The translations under genes were made by a program, and so were the position numbers. A stretch of 64,000 nt of DNA from Sipunculus nudus (lineage: Eukaryota > Annelida > Sipuncula > Golfingiida > Sipunculidae), in NCBI GenBank assembly GCA_026874595.1, contig CM049316.1, positions 59,221,676 to 59,285,675 of the forward strand, given 5' to 3'. Below the pieces are notes generated by a model. It did no database searches and was not told where the DNA came from. It was given only the letters and a program-made list of their open reading frames with translations. The stretch's first letter is position 1. The number at the start of each line of letters is the position of its first letter. Positions 12,780-24,100 of this stretch are shown piece after piece.

Positions 12780-13225
12780 ACTGAAAACATTCCACACCAA
12801 CTGAGTCAGAGTGCTAGTCCGAGCCCAGTCCACTCTAGTCCAAGTCCAAAGGCCACGTCTTTCAGTTTTGAGTCAAAGTCGACCCTCTTCCAGTCCGAGT
12901 CGAATACAAATCTTTTTATAAAAAGAAGTTTAAAATTGAAATTGATATTTCTTTTAGAGGTATTTACACATGCCTTTTTTGTTAAGGTTTAATTACATTC
13001 AGCTCCCCATGCAGACCTAAAACTTGTGTATACAGTCTGGTTTGTGATATCCTGTACGTAGTTTGCACATGTACATATATAAATGTCTTTATGGTATGTA
13101 ACAGAGCTTTCCTTCCGCTGGACTCAAGATGGACTCATCCTGATTTCTCGAGTCCTTACCTCGGAGTACAAGTCCGAGTACAGGATACTGGAGTCCAAGT
13201 CAGAGTCCCTAAAAAAGTGGACTGG
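12780..13225. repeat. GAGTCC-rich element with inverted arms
   Basis: Two arms (about 12800-12910 and 13115-13225) are packed with degenerate GGACTC/GAGTCC hexamers in opposite orientations, separated by about 200 bp of AT-rich DNA. This is the form of a palindromic non-autonomous DNA element. A plus-strand frame overlapping the right arm (13083-13412) is not supported as a gene. Confidence 0.5.
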
Positions 13226-13439
13226 GGTCCTCCATCATAGGGACCTAAAACCTGCTGTGGCCAGAGGTTTTTATGAAAGGGATGATCTGATGAAAAACAT
13301 AAACAAGCAAAAGTTTAACAGACAAAGTACAAACCAGAACAGGAGGAACAGGCAAGATAAGATAATTGGCCAAAACAAAGACTTGTTTGGATCTCAAATT
13401 AAAACATTCTAGGTTCAACAGTTACACTTGGTGGCCCAT

Positions 13440-13530
13440 AAACAGATCTATGTATGTCCAGCTGGTGGATAAAGAACAAAGGTTTATTGCAATAGCTCAG
13501 GTGACTTATAGTCATCTTATCTTAAAATAA
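13440..13530 (+). repeat. Truncated 3' terminus of a family 1-type element
   Basis: Ends AATAGCTCAGGTGACTTATA GTCATCTTATC, matching the GCTCAGATGACTTTCAGTCA terminus of the composite elements at 3757 and 41474. No tandem core remains on its left. Confidence 0.45.
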
Positions 13531-13669
13531 AATTACATCAGTCCGTGCTAATTATTCCTCACTGATTATAACAGGAATGGCTGAACTGAGAACGGTGAGG
13601 ATAGTAGGTGCTAAACCAAACATCAAACTTAGCCCTGCATAAACCCTATAAAAGCATGACTTTTAAATC

Positions 13670-13889
13670 TCAACACTTACTGCAAGAGTAAGCATTAAGA
13701 CAATATAACTGGCTGAACATAAAAAAAGAAAAAAATTGTAAAAAAATTTGGTGGCACTGATTCAAATAGGATACGTATGTCAGCTTCAATAGTGGCCGGT
13801 CTCCCCCGGCACAGACCTCTTTGACAGGTATTACAATCCTCTCATCAGACTCTTCTATGTCCCATGGTTTCTTGATAAATTGAGAAACC
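13670..13889 (-). CDS. Candidate last coding exon of CTU2 (uncertain)
   Basis: An AG acceptor at 13890-13891 would join in the correct phase to the exon ending at 21108, since AG plus G makes Arg. The frame begins RVSQFIKKPWDIEESDE. This can be compared with the Q-x-I-[RK] ... IE[DE]SD tail found in vertebrate CTU2. The frame stays open to a TGA at 13670, but the last 30 or so codons run into sequence that looks like the linker of the family 1 repeat. The true end could be a splice site, an earlier stop or a different exon altogether. The implied intron is 7.2 kb, similar to the 6.8 kb intron elsewhere in the gene. Confidence 0.3.
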
Positions 13890-14204
13890 CTAATGCAGCT
13901 ACAGGTGCTGGGCGTTGGTATCCGTTGTATATCCCCCATGTTAAATTCAAATTACCAAAGTCAGAGTTTATACATTTTTCATGGAGTCACTGAAAAAGTT
14001 TTTTTTTGTAACAGGATCTATCTGGAGATAATGTTGTTGAGTGATTACTTAAGATTTCTAGGTGTCTCACAGTTAATTATATAAGATCACTTTCAGGTGA
14101 CCATGCAAGCTTATCACTTTCCCTATGTATCAATCAATTAAAGAATACATTACCCCTTTCATCATTATACTTATCACCTAGATGCAGTAAACTTTAACTG
14201 TTCA

Positions 14205-14995
14205 AGACTAGGGACCCATGGGTCTGGACATTCAGCTGAATTTGACTATGGTTTATTAGTTTTTTTTTTTACAATATGGGTCCTGAGATCAGTTTGTAGC
14301 CAACCTAGGTTGGCCAACTCAAACTGGAGTTTTCATCCATAAACCAATTTGTCAATGAATGGGCCCTGTCATCTTGAACTTTGACCTAGTGACCACAAAA
14401 TCAATAGGTACCTTTCCCTTTCTTGGCAGGTGCGCCACATGGAAGACGGAAGGTATGGGATAAAAAGTTTGGCATACAATGCATCCACAATCTTTTTAAA
14501 GAAGTGGGTCCCTTGACCATGACCTTTGACCTCATGATCCCAAAATCAAAAGGGTTCTTACATTAATGGTAGGTCATATATAAATTAAGTTTCAAACCAA
14601 TATGTCAATCCAATCTGGAGTTATCAAATATGTAGACAGCTGGCCCCTGTGAACTTGACCTTTGACCTTGTGACCCCAAAATCAATCAGGTTCCTTTCCT
14701 TTTGGCAGGTAAGCTATATGTGCAATATGGAAGGTTTGGGATGAAAAGTTTGGCTTAAAATGCATCCAAAATCTGCCTAAATAAGTGGGTACTGTGACCC
14801 TGACCTTGACCTTTGACCTCATGACCCCAATATTAAAGCAGTTCTTGCTATAGAGGTCGGCCATATAAGTAAAGTTTGAAATCTATAAGTCAATCCACAC
14901 TGTAGTTATCTTAAGGAATCAAATTTCATGGACACACAGAAAGACGAACGGACTGGGTGATTAATAAAGGGCATCTACTAATACAAGCAGGGCTC
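14205..14995 (+). repeat. Dispersed repeat, family 2, with DR1-like modules
   Basis: Left end GGGACCCATGGGTCTGGACATTCAGCTGA; right end GACGGACTGGGTGATTAATA then AGGGCATCTACTAATACAAGC. The interior is a tandem series of about 140-150 bp units, each with a TGACCTTTGACCT-type motif and CATGACCCCAAAATCAA. It shares its left end with family 1 and its right end with 25400-25470, so it is a mosaic of the two. Confidence 0.7.
14520..14819. promoter_or_regulatory. Perfect DR1 nuclear-receptor-like motifs in a repeat
   Basis: TGACCTTTGACCT occurs exactly at 14520-14532, 14656-14668 and 14807-14819. On the other strand this is AGGTCAAAGGTCA, the direct repeat with one-base spacing bound by RXR, HNF4 and COUP-type receptors. 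Each copy sits at the same place in a repeat unit, so it may be a by-product of the repeat rather than a working site. Confidence 0.35.
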
Positions 14996-14999
14996 TAAT

Positions 15000-16729
15000 A
15001 AACAACACATGGTTTCAGTACACAGATGAAACCACAATTGCAAATCTGGTAGTATCAATAAAATTGGCAGTCTCAAAAAAGGGAAAAAATACAGGTGGTG
15101 CCACCAGTCTTCAGGAACTGAAGAAACCAGTCATAATCAATAATCACACTGGCCAAAACAATGCAGGCCTCCCAATGGTCCCTTTCCTCAAAACTGAGGA
15201 AAAAAATGCACTATATTTATGCAGATAAGACCATACAGATTAAGTTCACAGTCACTTGTTTTTTAAGTCCTTAGAGAAACTGGTTGAAACAATTTGCATA
15301 TAAAATCTGAGTAAAAATAGTATGCAATACTTCAAAAGGAATGGGAACCTATACTTCACCAGATTTGTCCTTGGAAACCAAGGTCAAGGTCACCAGATTT
15401 TTAACTAATCTGAGAACTAATGCAAATATTTTGTGTAACAAATTTGAGTGCAAAAACACTTTAAATATTGAGAAGATTCTGACATTCATACTGTTCGAAA
15501 GCATGTTTTCACAGTACAGCTCGCAGTTAGTGTGAACCATTCTTTTTTTTCAAGGAGAATTTCCTGAATTTTAACTGAAAAAGTTTCTAAGTCAAATGGG
15601 TATGATTTGTGCTCTGCTAACAACTGGCTATCAGATGAATGGAAGGGGATAAAAGGATGCTGGACAGAATGATGCAGAACAAAAATCAACCACAACAGCT
15701 CAGCATGACTAACGATTATCCAATGAACCGTTCATAAAAATATGTAAGGAAACATCCATCCCACCACACACACACTGTTTGTTTTGTTTACGGTATATCC
15801 ATGTGTTTATAACATTTGGGGGCCTGTAACCAACAACCTTCAGTAACATGCTTTTCCTGTTTGTCAACATTTCTGTGTTGACTAACAGCTTGTAGATAAA
15901 CAAACTCATAAATATGTCAAAAAGAAATAAAAAAAAAACTTTCCTGACAGAATTACCATGACTTCATTAATTTGTATGCACATTTAAGCCAGAAATCACA
16001 TAAATTCTATTGAAAATATAAGTGAGTTGCTGGCTTTAAAAGCAACTGATATCTGTTTAGTCTGCCACATGCTGTAGGAAGCCTGATAATATTGAACACT
16101 ACATTTATCAAGAAAACCACAGGCATTCAATTCTTATTAATCCAATAACTTTGTCAGACTAGATTTATAACACAACAAAAAAATATATTTAAAGGGATAC
16201 AATATAACTGCTGACACCTAATCCCAGTCAAATATCTGTTGGTACCATTTCTTTGCATGAAGTGTTTTAGATGCAAATATAAGCTGACAAAAAAATTGCA
16301 CTATATAAGATTTTCTTCATATTTAAAGATGATATGAGCAGAGATGATAAATTAGTATTCTAATTTGATTGAGCAGTACTAGTATGAGACAATTTTGAAT
16401 GAAGACCAAAAAAAGCTCTCTATCCATTCAGCCGTAGGTCTGGGAAATCTTCTAAATGAAAACAACATATGATCTGTCATAAACTTAATTGCAAGCTAAG
16501 TTAGATGTCAAAGCAAAAAATATCTTATACCTTACTACTAGTTTCATACGATGAAAAACAAAACTTGAAAAGTGGTGTATTTTTTTCTGTTGGAACCCGG
16601 AAACAAGAGTTCAAACAAAGCTAAATATCTTGTGGTTTTACAATGACAATAAAATAGAGTGTATCTTCATTAACTTAAAAAAATGAATATAATGCATTCT
16701 CAATTATACAGTGAAACCCTGGGCTGCAG
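15000..16729. other. Non-coding DNA with one solo repeat unit
   Basis: 15060-15150 is a single type B unit of family 1 (CAGGTGGTGCCACCAGTCTT, then a diverged tail). Around 15365-15395 is a CCAAGGTCAAGGTCACC motif like those at 44148-44510. The rest is AT-rich with no recognised gene. Confidence 0.45.
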
Positions 16730-17240
16730 AAACCCCTCTGGGGCAGACACCCTGTGTTACAGAGTCTTCTGGATGACCAAATGTTTTTACTACTTTAAAG
16801 GCCAAGCACTCACATCCCTGGTTTGCCTGGCAGAATCTACCCTGTTTACTCCCTGAAGACATCTGGTAATTAGCCACACCTCATTATTATCTAATCAAGT
16901 GATCACCCTGCTGTGTCACTGGTGTCCAGTGCTCTCCTGCCTGAACTCAGGCCCTGGACAGCAAGAAATCTGTGCATGCGTAGCTAAGCCAGTGTCCAGT
17001 GCTTCCACAGCTTGTGCTTTAGCTGCCAGTGTCCAGTGCTTCTACAGCTTGTGTCGGAATCTGGGGCATTTTCATGAGTTAGTTCGATTTGCAAGGAATA
17101 TTCTCTGTCCACTGTCTGTCTATCTGTCTGTCAAAAAAACTCACTAACAGTTGAATGCAAACGGTTTATCATAATATTTATTATACAACCAACTGAATTT
17201 TACATATTTTTTAGCAGCCATGTCATCCAGTGTTGAAGAA

Positions 17241-17241
<1 letters not shown>

Positions 17242-17292
<51 letters not shown>

Positions 17293-17467
17293 TTTCTCTC
17301 CCTGACACACACACAGACACACACTCTCTCTCTTTGACCAGACACACACCCACTCTCTCTCTCTCTCTCTCTCTGACACACATAAACACACACACACAAT
17401 TTTCTCTCTCTTCCGCTCTCTCTCTAACAAACACAAAGACATTCTCTCTCCATTTCTGACACACACA

Positions 17468-17503
<36 letters not shown>
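17242..17503. repeat. TA, poly-T and CT/CA microsatellite cluster
   Basis: (TA)n at 17242-17284, a T-run, then interleaved (CT)n and (CA)n tracts up to the long (CT)n ending at about 17503. Apparent proteins of repeated Tyr-Ile or Arg-Glu here are microsatellite translations. Confidence 0.95.
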
Positions 17504-17505
<2 letters not shown>

Positions 17506-17647
17506 GGTACCTACACTAAACAATATTATGGAAACTTTTCACCAGACTATTCATAAAATAATGAAGAAGGTATACATTGTTTATTGGCAATTTTATTGGA
17601 ATGAAAAGTTTTTAGTGTGTATTCATGGGGATGTGTTATATTGTGTA

Positions 17648-17649
<2 letters not shown>

Positions 17650-17738
<89 letters not shown>
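17650..17738. repeat. (TA)n microsatellite
   Basis: About 89 bases of pure TA inside the left arm of the inverted repeat. Confidence 0.97.
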
Positions 17739-17743
<5 letters not shown>

Positions 17744-18225
17744 TTCCTATAAGATACTAAATATCACCATACTATCTCCAACACAAAAAAAAAATCTAAC
17801 TATATGCAATATGTTGCAGCATTGTCTCTAAAGACACGTTAAAAATTATATTAATGCAATCACAATTCAAATTTATTATTTTTGGATGCACTTGTAACAA
17901 AATAAAAAGGAAACACTAATGAAGACCAACTGAATATTGAATTATTTTGTTTCTTTCTATGGTGTGTAAACATCTCGACAAATAAATTGAAAAGTCAAAC
18001 CCCAGCAATGTTGATTGTCCTTTGTATGTACCTTCATCAGCTTGTACTACTCTGAGGAAATCAGTCAGTGTAAGCACATCAGGTGATAATCATGCAGACT
18101 TATCATTATTTGAATGGATGTTTGTTAATAAAAAAAACATCAGTGTCAGTGTACTCCTCTGCCAGTAATGGTTAGAATTTCTGAGTTGACTTAGTTCTAC
18201 ATATCTCCTGGTTTCTTTGTGAGGG

Positions 18226-18229
<4 letters not shown>

Positions 18230-18302
<73 letters not shown>
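18230..18302. repeat. (TA)n microsatellite near the centre of the inverted repeat
   Basis: About 73 bases of TA in the unique spacer between the arms (about 17960-18500). Confidence 0.97.
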
Positions 18303-18310
<8 letters not shown>

Positions 18311-18499
18311 GTTATACATATATCTTATAGTTCCATCATATGTGTCAGTGTATATATTTTGTAAATTTGCCATTGGTATATATTATTTTCAAATACATGT
18401 ATTGTGTACAAATGTTGGAGAATATTGCAGAACTCATTCTCTTTGTAAATATACCTAAGTGCCAGTCATTTCAGTTAACATATTTATATACTATATAAA

Positions 18500-18692
18500 T
18501 ATACTTGTCCAGACATCAACACACGTAAGAAAAATCAAAATAATTCAACATTCACTTGGTCTTTTATAGTGTTTCCTCTTGTTTTTTTTTTTGTTACAAG
18601 TGCATCCATAATCAATAAATTTGAATTGGTTTTTGCATGTTCGCCCTGAAAATAAATGTTCATGTGTCTTTAGAGGCAATGCTGATACATTT

Positions 18693-18731
<39 letters not shown>

Positions 18732-18868
18732 CATATACATATACATATAAATACACCCTAAAAACTATTCCTTCCAAAAAAAATTGCCAGTAAACAATAT
18801 ATATACCTCTTCATTATTTTATGCATAGTTTGGTGAATAGTTTCCAATATATTGCTTTGTGGTAGGTT

Positions 18869-18927
<59 letters not shown>

Positions 18928-18976
18928 GGGTGTCAGAGAGAGCGAGCGTATGTGTATGTGTCTGTTTGAGTCCGAG

Positions 18977-19048
<72 letters not shown>

Positions 19049-19390
19049 AATAGCACAAACTGTTTGCATTCAACTGTGAGTCTTTCTGACAGACAGATAG
19101 ACAGACAAAGAATATTACATGCAAGTCTGAACCAAATCATAAAAATGCCCCACTCTGATCCCCGGCACAAGCTGTGGAAGCACTGGACATTTGCTTAGCT
19201 ATGCAAGCACAGATTTCTTGCTGTCCAGGACCTGAGTTCAGGCAGGAGAGCACTGGACACCAGTGACACAGTAGGGTGATCACTTGATTAGATAATAATG
19301 AGGTGTGGCTAATTACCAGATGTCTTCAGGGGGTAAACAGGGTAGATTCTGCAAGGCAAACCAGGGATATGAGTGCTTGGCCTTTAAGGA
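18500..19390 (-). repeat. Right arm of the 2.6 kb inverted repeat
   Basis: Reverse complement of 16780-17960. It contains (TA)n at 18697-18730, (AG)n at 18870-18925 and (TA)n at 18979-19045, which correspond in order to the TA, CT and TA tracts of the left arm but differ in length. The outer unique segment 19060-19390 matches 16780-17160 closely, so the arms diverge mainly by microsatellite length. Confidence 0.85.
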
Positions 19391-21107
19391 ACCCCCTGGG
19401 GTAAACACCCTGCTATTCAGGATAACAAACACTTAATTATAGTGTAACAGTTATAACTACCCCTGCTAATGGTCACTCCACAGCCAATATGGTAGATGTA
19501 AGTGCATTGTACATTGTATCTGCAAATATGTTCTGCTTCCAGTATGCTTCTCATCACTTTAAAATAATCTCATTATTTGGACAGGTAGCAATGACAACAA
19601 AACAAACATCGTTTTGGTTAAATTTACCTTCAGGTTTTAATCTGCAACTTTTATATGATGGTGTAAATCATTATTCAAAGGGTTGCTGAAAACATGACAG
19701 TATTTGCGGAGTTTTCATTTCTCTGAACTTTCTTTGAAGTGACATTGTCATCCTGACTTGGGGCCATATTATTCTGTTACAGGCCCAGAACTGAGGATAA
19801 TAATGTAATTGAGCTGCAAGGTATTTAAACATACGGATGGTCACGGGTCTGGCACTTGGTTGAGCTTTAGGGGAGAGATGTTTAAAGAAGTTTTGGAGTT
19901 ATTCTTTGCCTTTTAATAGGCAATATCCATATATCCTATGCAGTTTAGCGAAAGCTTGACTAAGTGGGTGCACAATTATAAGCAGGAATATTACAACAAA
20001 ACAGCTGACAGAAGTGGCCTTTGACCTGGAGGCTGGGCATGTTTGACAAATGAGTTATTAAAGTTATAAAGTATATCAGTTATAAAGTTTTCTTCAGTGA
20101 GTGTCAATTGTGGCATTTACTCTGCTTTGCCTCGTGATTGTCATGTGTGACACATGGCTCGTAAAACCTTACATGATGTGTAACTTTTCACATGGCTATA
20201 ACCAATACTTGCATTTGTGTAAAACTTATAAACCTTTCCAAATAAAAGTGAATATAAAATTTTCCATACTTATTTATGCATTTTAAAGGTTAATCAGAAA
20301 ACACATTAGGTTTGTTCATAAAGAAGCACATCTTGAAATGTACATGTTAGAATAGCTGCTGCTCAACAACAAGATACTCCTAATATTCTCCGTATTAGTA
20401 TACACAATGATATACCCATAATTCTGACCCGTGACATTAATTTTTTGTGTATGCTCAAAATGGCAGCCCCATGAGTAGTTTCAAGAAACTGGGAGGTAGA
20501 CAACTGAAGAAGGGTGTGGAGATGCAACACATAATTAGTCTGAGGACAACATCCAGAAGAGAATCTATCTGCAGAGAGAGTTTGATGGCCAGGGAATGTG
20601 TATAGGCAAAGTTTAGAGTGGCATAAGACTTTTTCTTAACCATGCCTAACTGTTCGAATAATAGTATGATACAAGAATAACAGTTGGTCGGGGAGAAGGT
20701 TGGAACCCACAATATACTGACCAACTCTGATCTAGTTTTCATCATTATTTTTCTAAAATTCTTAGCAGACATTTTTATCTATCACCAGTCATTCCTGTTA
20801 CTTAGTGCTGATGTTGAAATTTAAATATATATAATTTTAGTAGTCTTCCCTACTATGGCAGGAGACCAATTTAGTACATTTTATTGCTGAGACAACTGAT
20901 TTTATTTTGGTATGAGAGATTTACTGACATTTCAAGGGAATTGAACAGTGCAGACATCTAGTGACATTGTTAAAAACTTTTGACAACACTCACCCAAGAA
21001 TGAACCAGGTGCAGACATCTGGTGGACAATTTCAAAACAACTAAAAAAACTGTGAAACTAATTTCCTGTGAGTGCAGGGAACAATAGATAAATGCAAAAC
21101 TACTTAC
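19391..21107. other. Non-coding DNA
   Basis: No recognised gene. A 105-codon minus-strand frame (20455-20772) has no motif or splice context that ties it to CTU2. If the true last CTU2 exon is close to exon 13 it would be expected here, but I could not find one. Confidence 0.4.
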
Positions 21108-21166
21108 CTTTTCATTTTGTCACTTGCCTCTTTTATAACAAACTCTGGCAGGCATGATTGGTCCTT
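21108..21166 (-). CDS. CTU2: CTU2 exon 13
   Basis: Acceptor TTTTTCAG, donor GTAAGT. Encodes KDQSCLPEFVIKEASDKMK plus two bases, equivalent to SLDPLPPYILAEAQLR. A strong donor shows at least one more coding exon follows at lower coordinates. Confidence 0.85.
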
Positions 21167-24100
21167 CTGAAAAATCAAAAACATAACAACCATGAATATT
21201 AAATAAATATTTTTAATTGTTTTATAATAAAAGCAAAGTTTTCATATCATATATTTAATCTTTAATGGATTCCTCTCTATAAAAACAAGGGACCCATGGG
21301 TCACTGTGCTCAGCTGAAGTTGACCCTGAAGGTAAAATCTTAAATAATATCAAATGGAGATAAAGTGTAAGACGAAGAGGTAATATAGGCCATGGTTGGT
21401 TTATATGATTGGTTTGTATTGATGAGCAAGAAATTGTTACAAATAATATTTTGACCTTACTATGTGTTTTCTAATGTTGAAACTGAAGCATGTGAGCAGT
21501 TTGTGAGCAAATGATCTGTACTACTACCATGATCATTAGTTGGCTTTTTGATTAGCTGTTGACATTTCAGTAGTTAACACATTTATTCAATTGAATATAT
21601 TTTGTTTGGATAATTTATATTATTTAATATGTATGTATTTTTTTATTTTATAAAATGTATACAGTTGAAATATAACTAATTAACAACATACATACATGGC
21701 AAACAGATCCTGATCTCCAATTCTGCTGAGGCAAGGAAATAATGAACAAATGTTTGTATTAGATCCTCATTTTTTATCATATCAACTTTTTTATAAAAAG
21801 TTTAAATATTTCTATACATTTCCAATATAACATATATATCTGAATATAAAAGTTGATTTATAATCCTCAATTACATCATCATAAATCTCAATCTTGTCAG
21901 ATAACACCACATTATGCATACAAATGTTTATTTATCTTTTACCACAAAAATATATCTTTTAAATCTGCAAAAAAATAAATATCTGAAAATAATACTTGAT
22001 TTAGATTTTACCATTCTAAACTGGGCCTTTATTTATCCATAATTTGCTTCATATTTTATGAATTTATGAATACTGATGGGTGTAGTTATATCTTAATTTG
22101 TTAAAATCATTTAAAAGAAAAACAAAAGCAAAACAATAAATATCTAAAAATAATACTTGATTTAGATTGTAAAATTGTGTCTTTATTTATCCATGAAGTA
22201 CTTCATATTTGATAAATGTAAGCATACTGATGGGTTTAATTATATTTGTTAAAATCGTTTAAAAGAAAATTGATTTCTCAAAAAATGCTACATTAACATA
22301 ACATGGCATCTTCTGGATTACACCTAGAATTACTTTTTCAAGGAAAGATTTTGTATATTGGAGTGGAAACAGCATTACAATTAAGGAGATACAGTGGAAA
22401 GAATAACGATTACTGTATAACACTTTTCGGGTTGGGTTTTGGGGGGGGGGGGAGGGGGGTTGGGGTGGTGATATGAGAATAACTGTACACCTGTCACAGC
22501 AGAGGATCTCCCCCAGTGACTGTAACAAATCAGTAACCCTGGCATAGCTGACTTCCAGTGAAATGGAAAGGGACCCTGCATCTATAATCAAAGCAAATGA
22601 CTACAATAGAGCCTCAAGAAAAAAATCAATAACTTGCCTAATTTTCAAGCTTTTATTTTCAAATTTCAGAATTTAACAAATTAAATTCTTATGTTTAAAT
22701 GCTGTGAAAATTAAATCAATGGTACTTACAGGAAAAAAAGTGCCATGGTCAAAGTTGGGCAAAATTTAAGGTACTGATTTTATTTTTATGCTCATAACTT
22801 AAAAATTTTACAAAATTCAGATATAATTTTGGGTAAACAATTGAATCTTAATTAAACATAGTTATATACTTGGGAAAATAGACTCTAGTTTCAAAATTTT
22901 TCATGTTAAGTGATTAGATATTTTCCTGATTTTTTACATAGTCCACTATGTTCGGGCCGATAACTTAAATTATACTTAACAGACTTAATTTCTGGCATGT
23001 ACATAGGAACTATATAGAGGAATATTTATGGTAAATATGAGGAAAAACGGCTGAGTGGTTTTGATATTAGGCAGTCCTGAAGTGTGAAAATAGGTTTTTA
23101 ATAAAAAACTGAGGTTTTTCCTTAATTTCTCAAAGGAACAAAGTCGCAAAGACCAAGTTTTCAGCTTGGTAGGAGATCTTGGCGACATCTAACATTATGC
23201 TGAATTTTGGATTCCTAGGTCTTATGGTTTCAAAATGTGCCACATCTAGATGACTTATAGTCAGCTGAGCTAAAAATTGGTCTCTAAAACAGACACCTCC
23301 CTATTACAGGCACCACTCTATTACAGGCAACTTTATTATGGATAAATCTATTACAGGCAACTTTATTATGGATAACTCTATTTCAGGCAACTCTTTTTCA
23401 TTGGTACATCTCTCTAACAGTAACTTCTTAATCATAGACATTGCCCTATTACAAGAACCTCCCTAATGCAGAAGCCTCTCTATTACAGAAGCCTCTATTA
23501 CAGAAGCCTCTCTATTACAGAAGCCTCTCTATTACAGAAGCCTCTCTATTACAGAAACCTCTCTATTACAGAAGCCTCTCTATTACAGAAGCCTCTCTAT
23601 TACAGAAGCCTCTCTATAACAGAAACCTCTCTATTACAGAAACCTCTCTATTACAGAAACCTCTCTATTACAAATCCTCTCTATTACAGAAGCCTCTCTA
23701 TTACAGAAACCTCTCTATTACAGAAGCCTCTCTATTACAGAAGCCTCTCTATTACATAAACCTCTCTATTACAGAAACCTCTCTATTACAGAAGCCTCTT
23801 TATAACAGAAACCTCTCTATTACCGATACCTCTCTATTGAAGAAACCTCTCTATTGCAGAAACCTCTCTATTACAGATACTACTCTCTATTACATGCAAC
23901 ACTCTATCACAGATACTACTCTGTTGAAGACACCTTTTTATTACAGAGTACCCTCTATTATGTACATTCCTATATTATGTAAAACCCACTATTATGTACA
24001 CACCTCTGTTATGCACACCCCTCTTTTATGTACAAACCTATATTATGTACAACCCACTATTTTACACAACCCTTTATTATGAACAACTCTTTATTATGAA

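Larger units (their letters stand above)
16780..17960 (+). repeat. Left arm of a 2.6 kb inverted repeat
   Basis: Runs collinear and inverted with 18500-19390. Landmarks are AGGCCAAGCACTCACATCCC, the CATCTGGTAATTAGCCACAC stretch, GTGTCCAGTGCTCTCCTGCC, TGTCTGTCTATCTGTCTGTC, the TA tract, the CT/CA tract and TGGATGCACTTGTAACAAA. By eye most unique stretches are about 85-95% alike. This arm has an extra tandem copy of a segment containing GTGTCCAGTGCTTC (near 16990 and 17030). Confidence 0.85.

Noticed and set aside
17144-19198. Apparent proteins of repeated Tyr-Ile, Arg-Glu or Ser-Leu
   Set aside because: Translations of TA, GA and CT microsatellites on both strands.
20455-20772. Last exon of CTU2
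   Set aside because: Phase and sequence do not resemble the acidic CTU2 tail.
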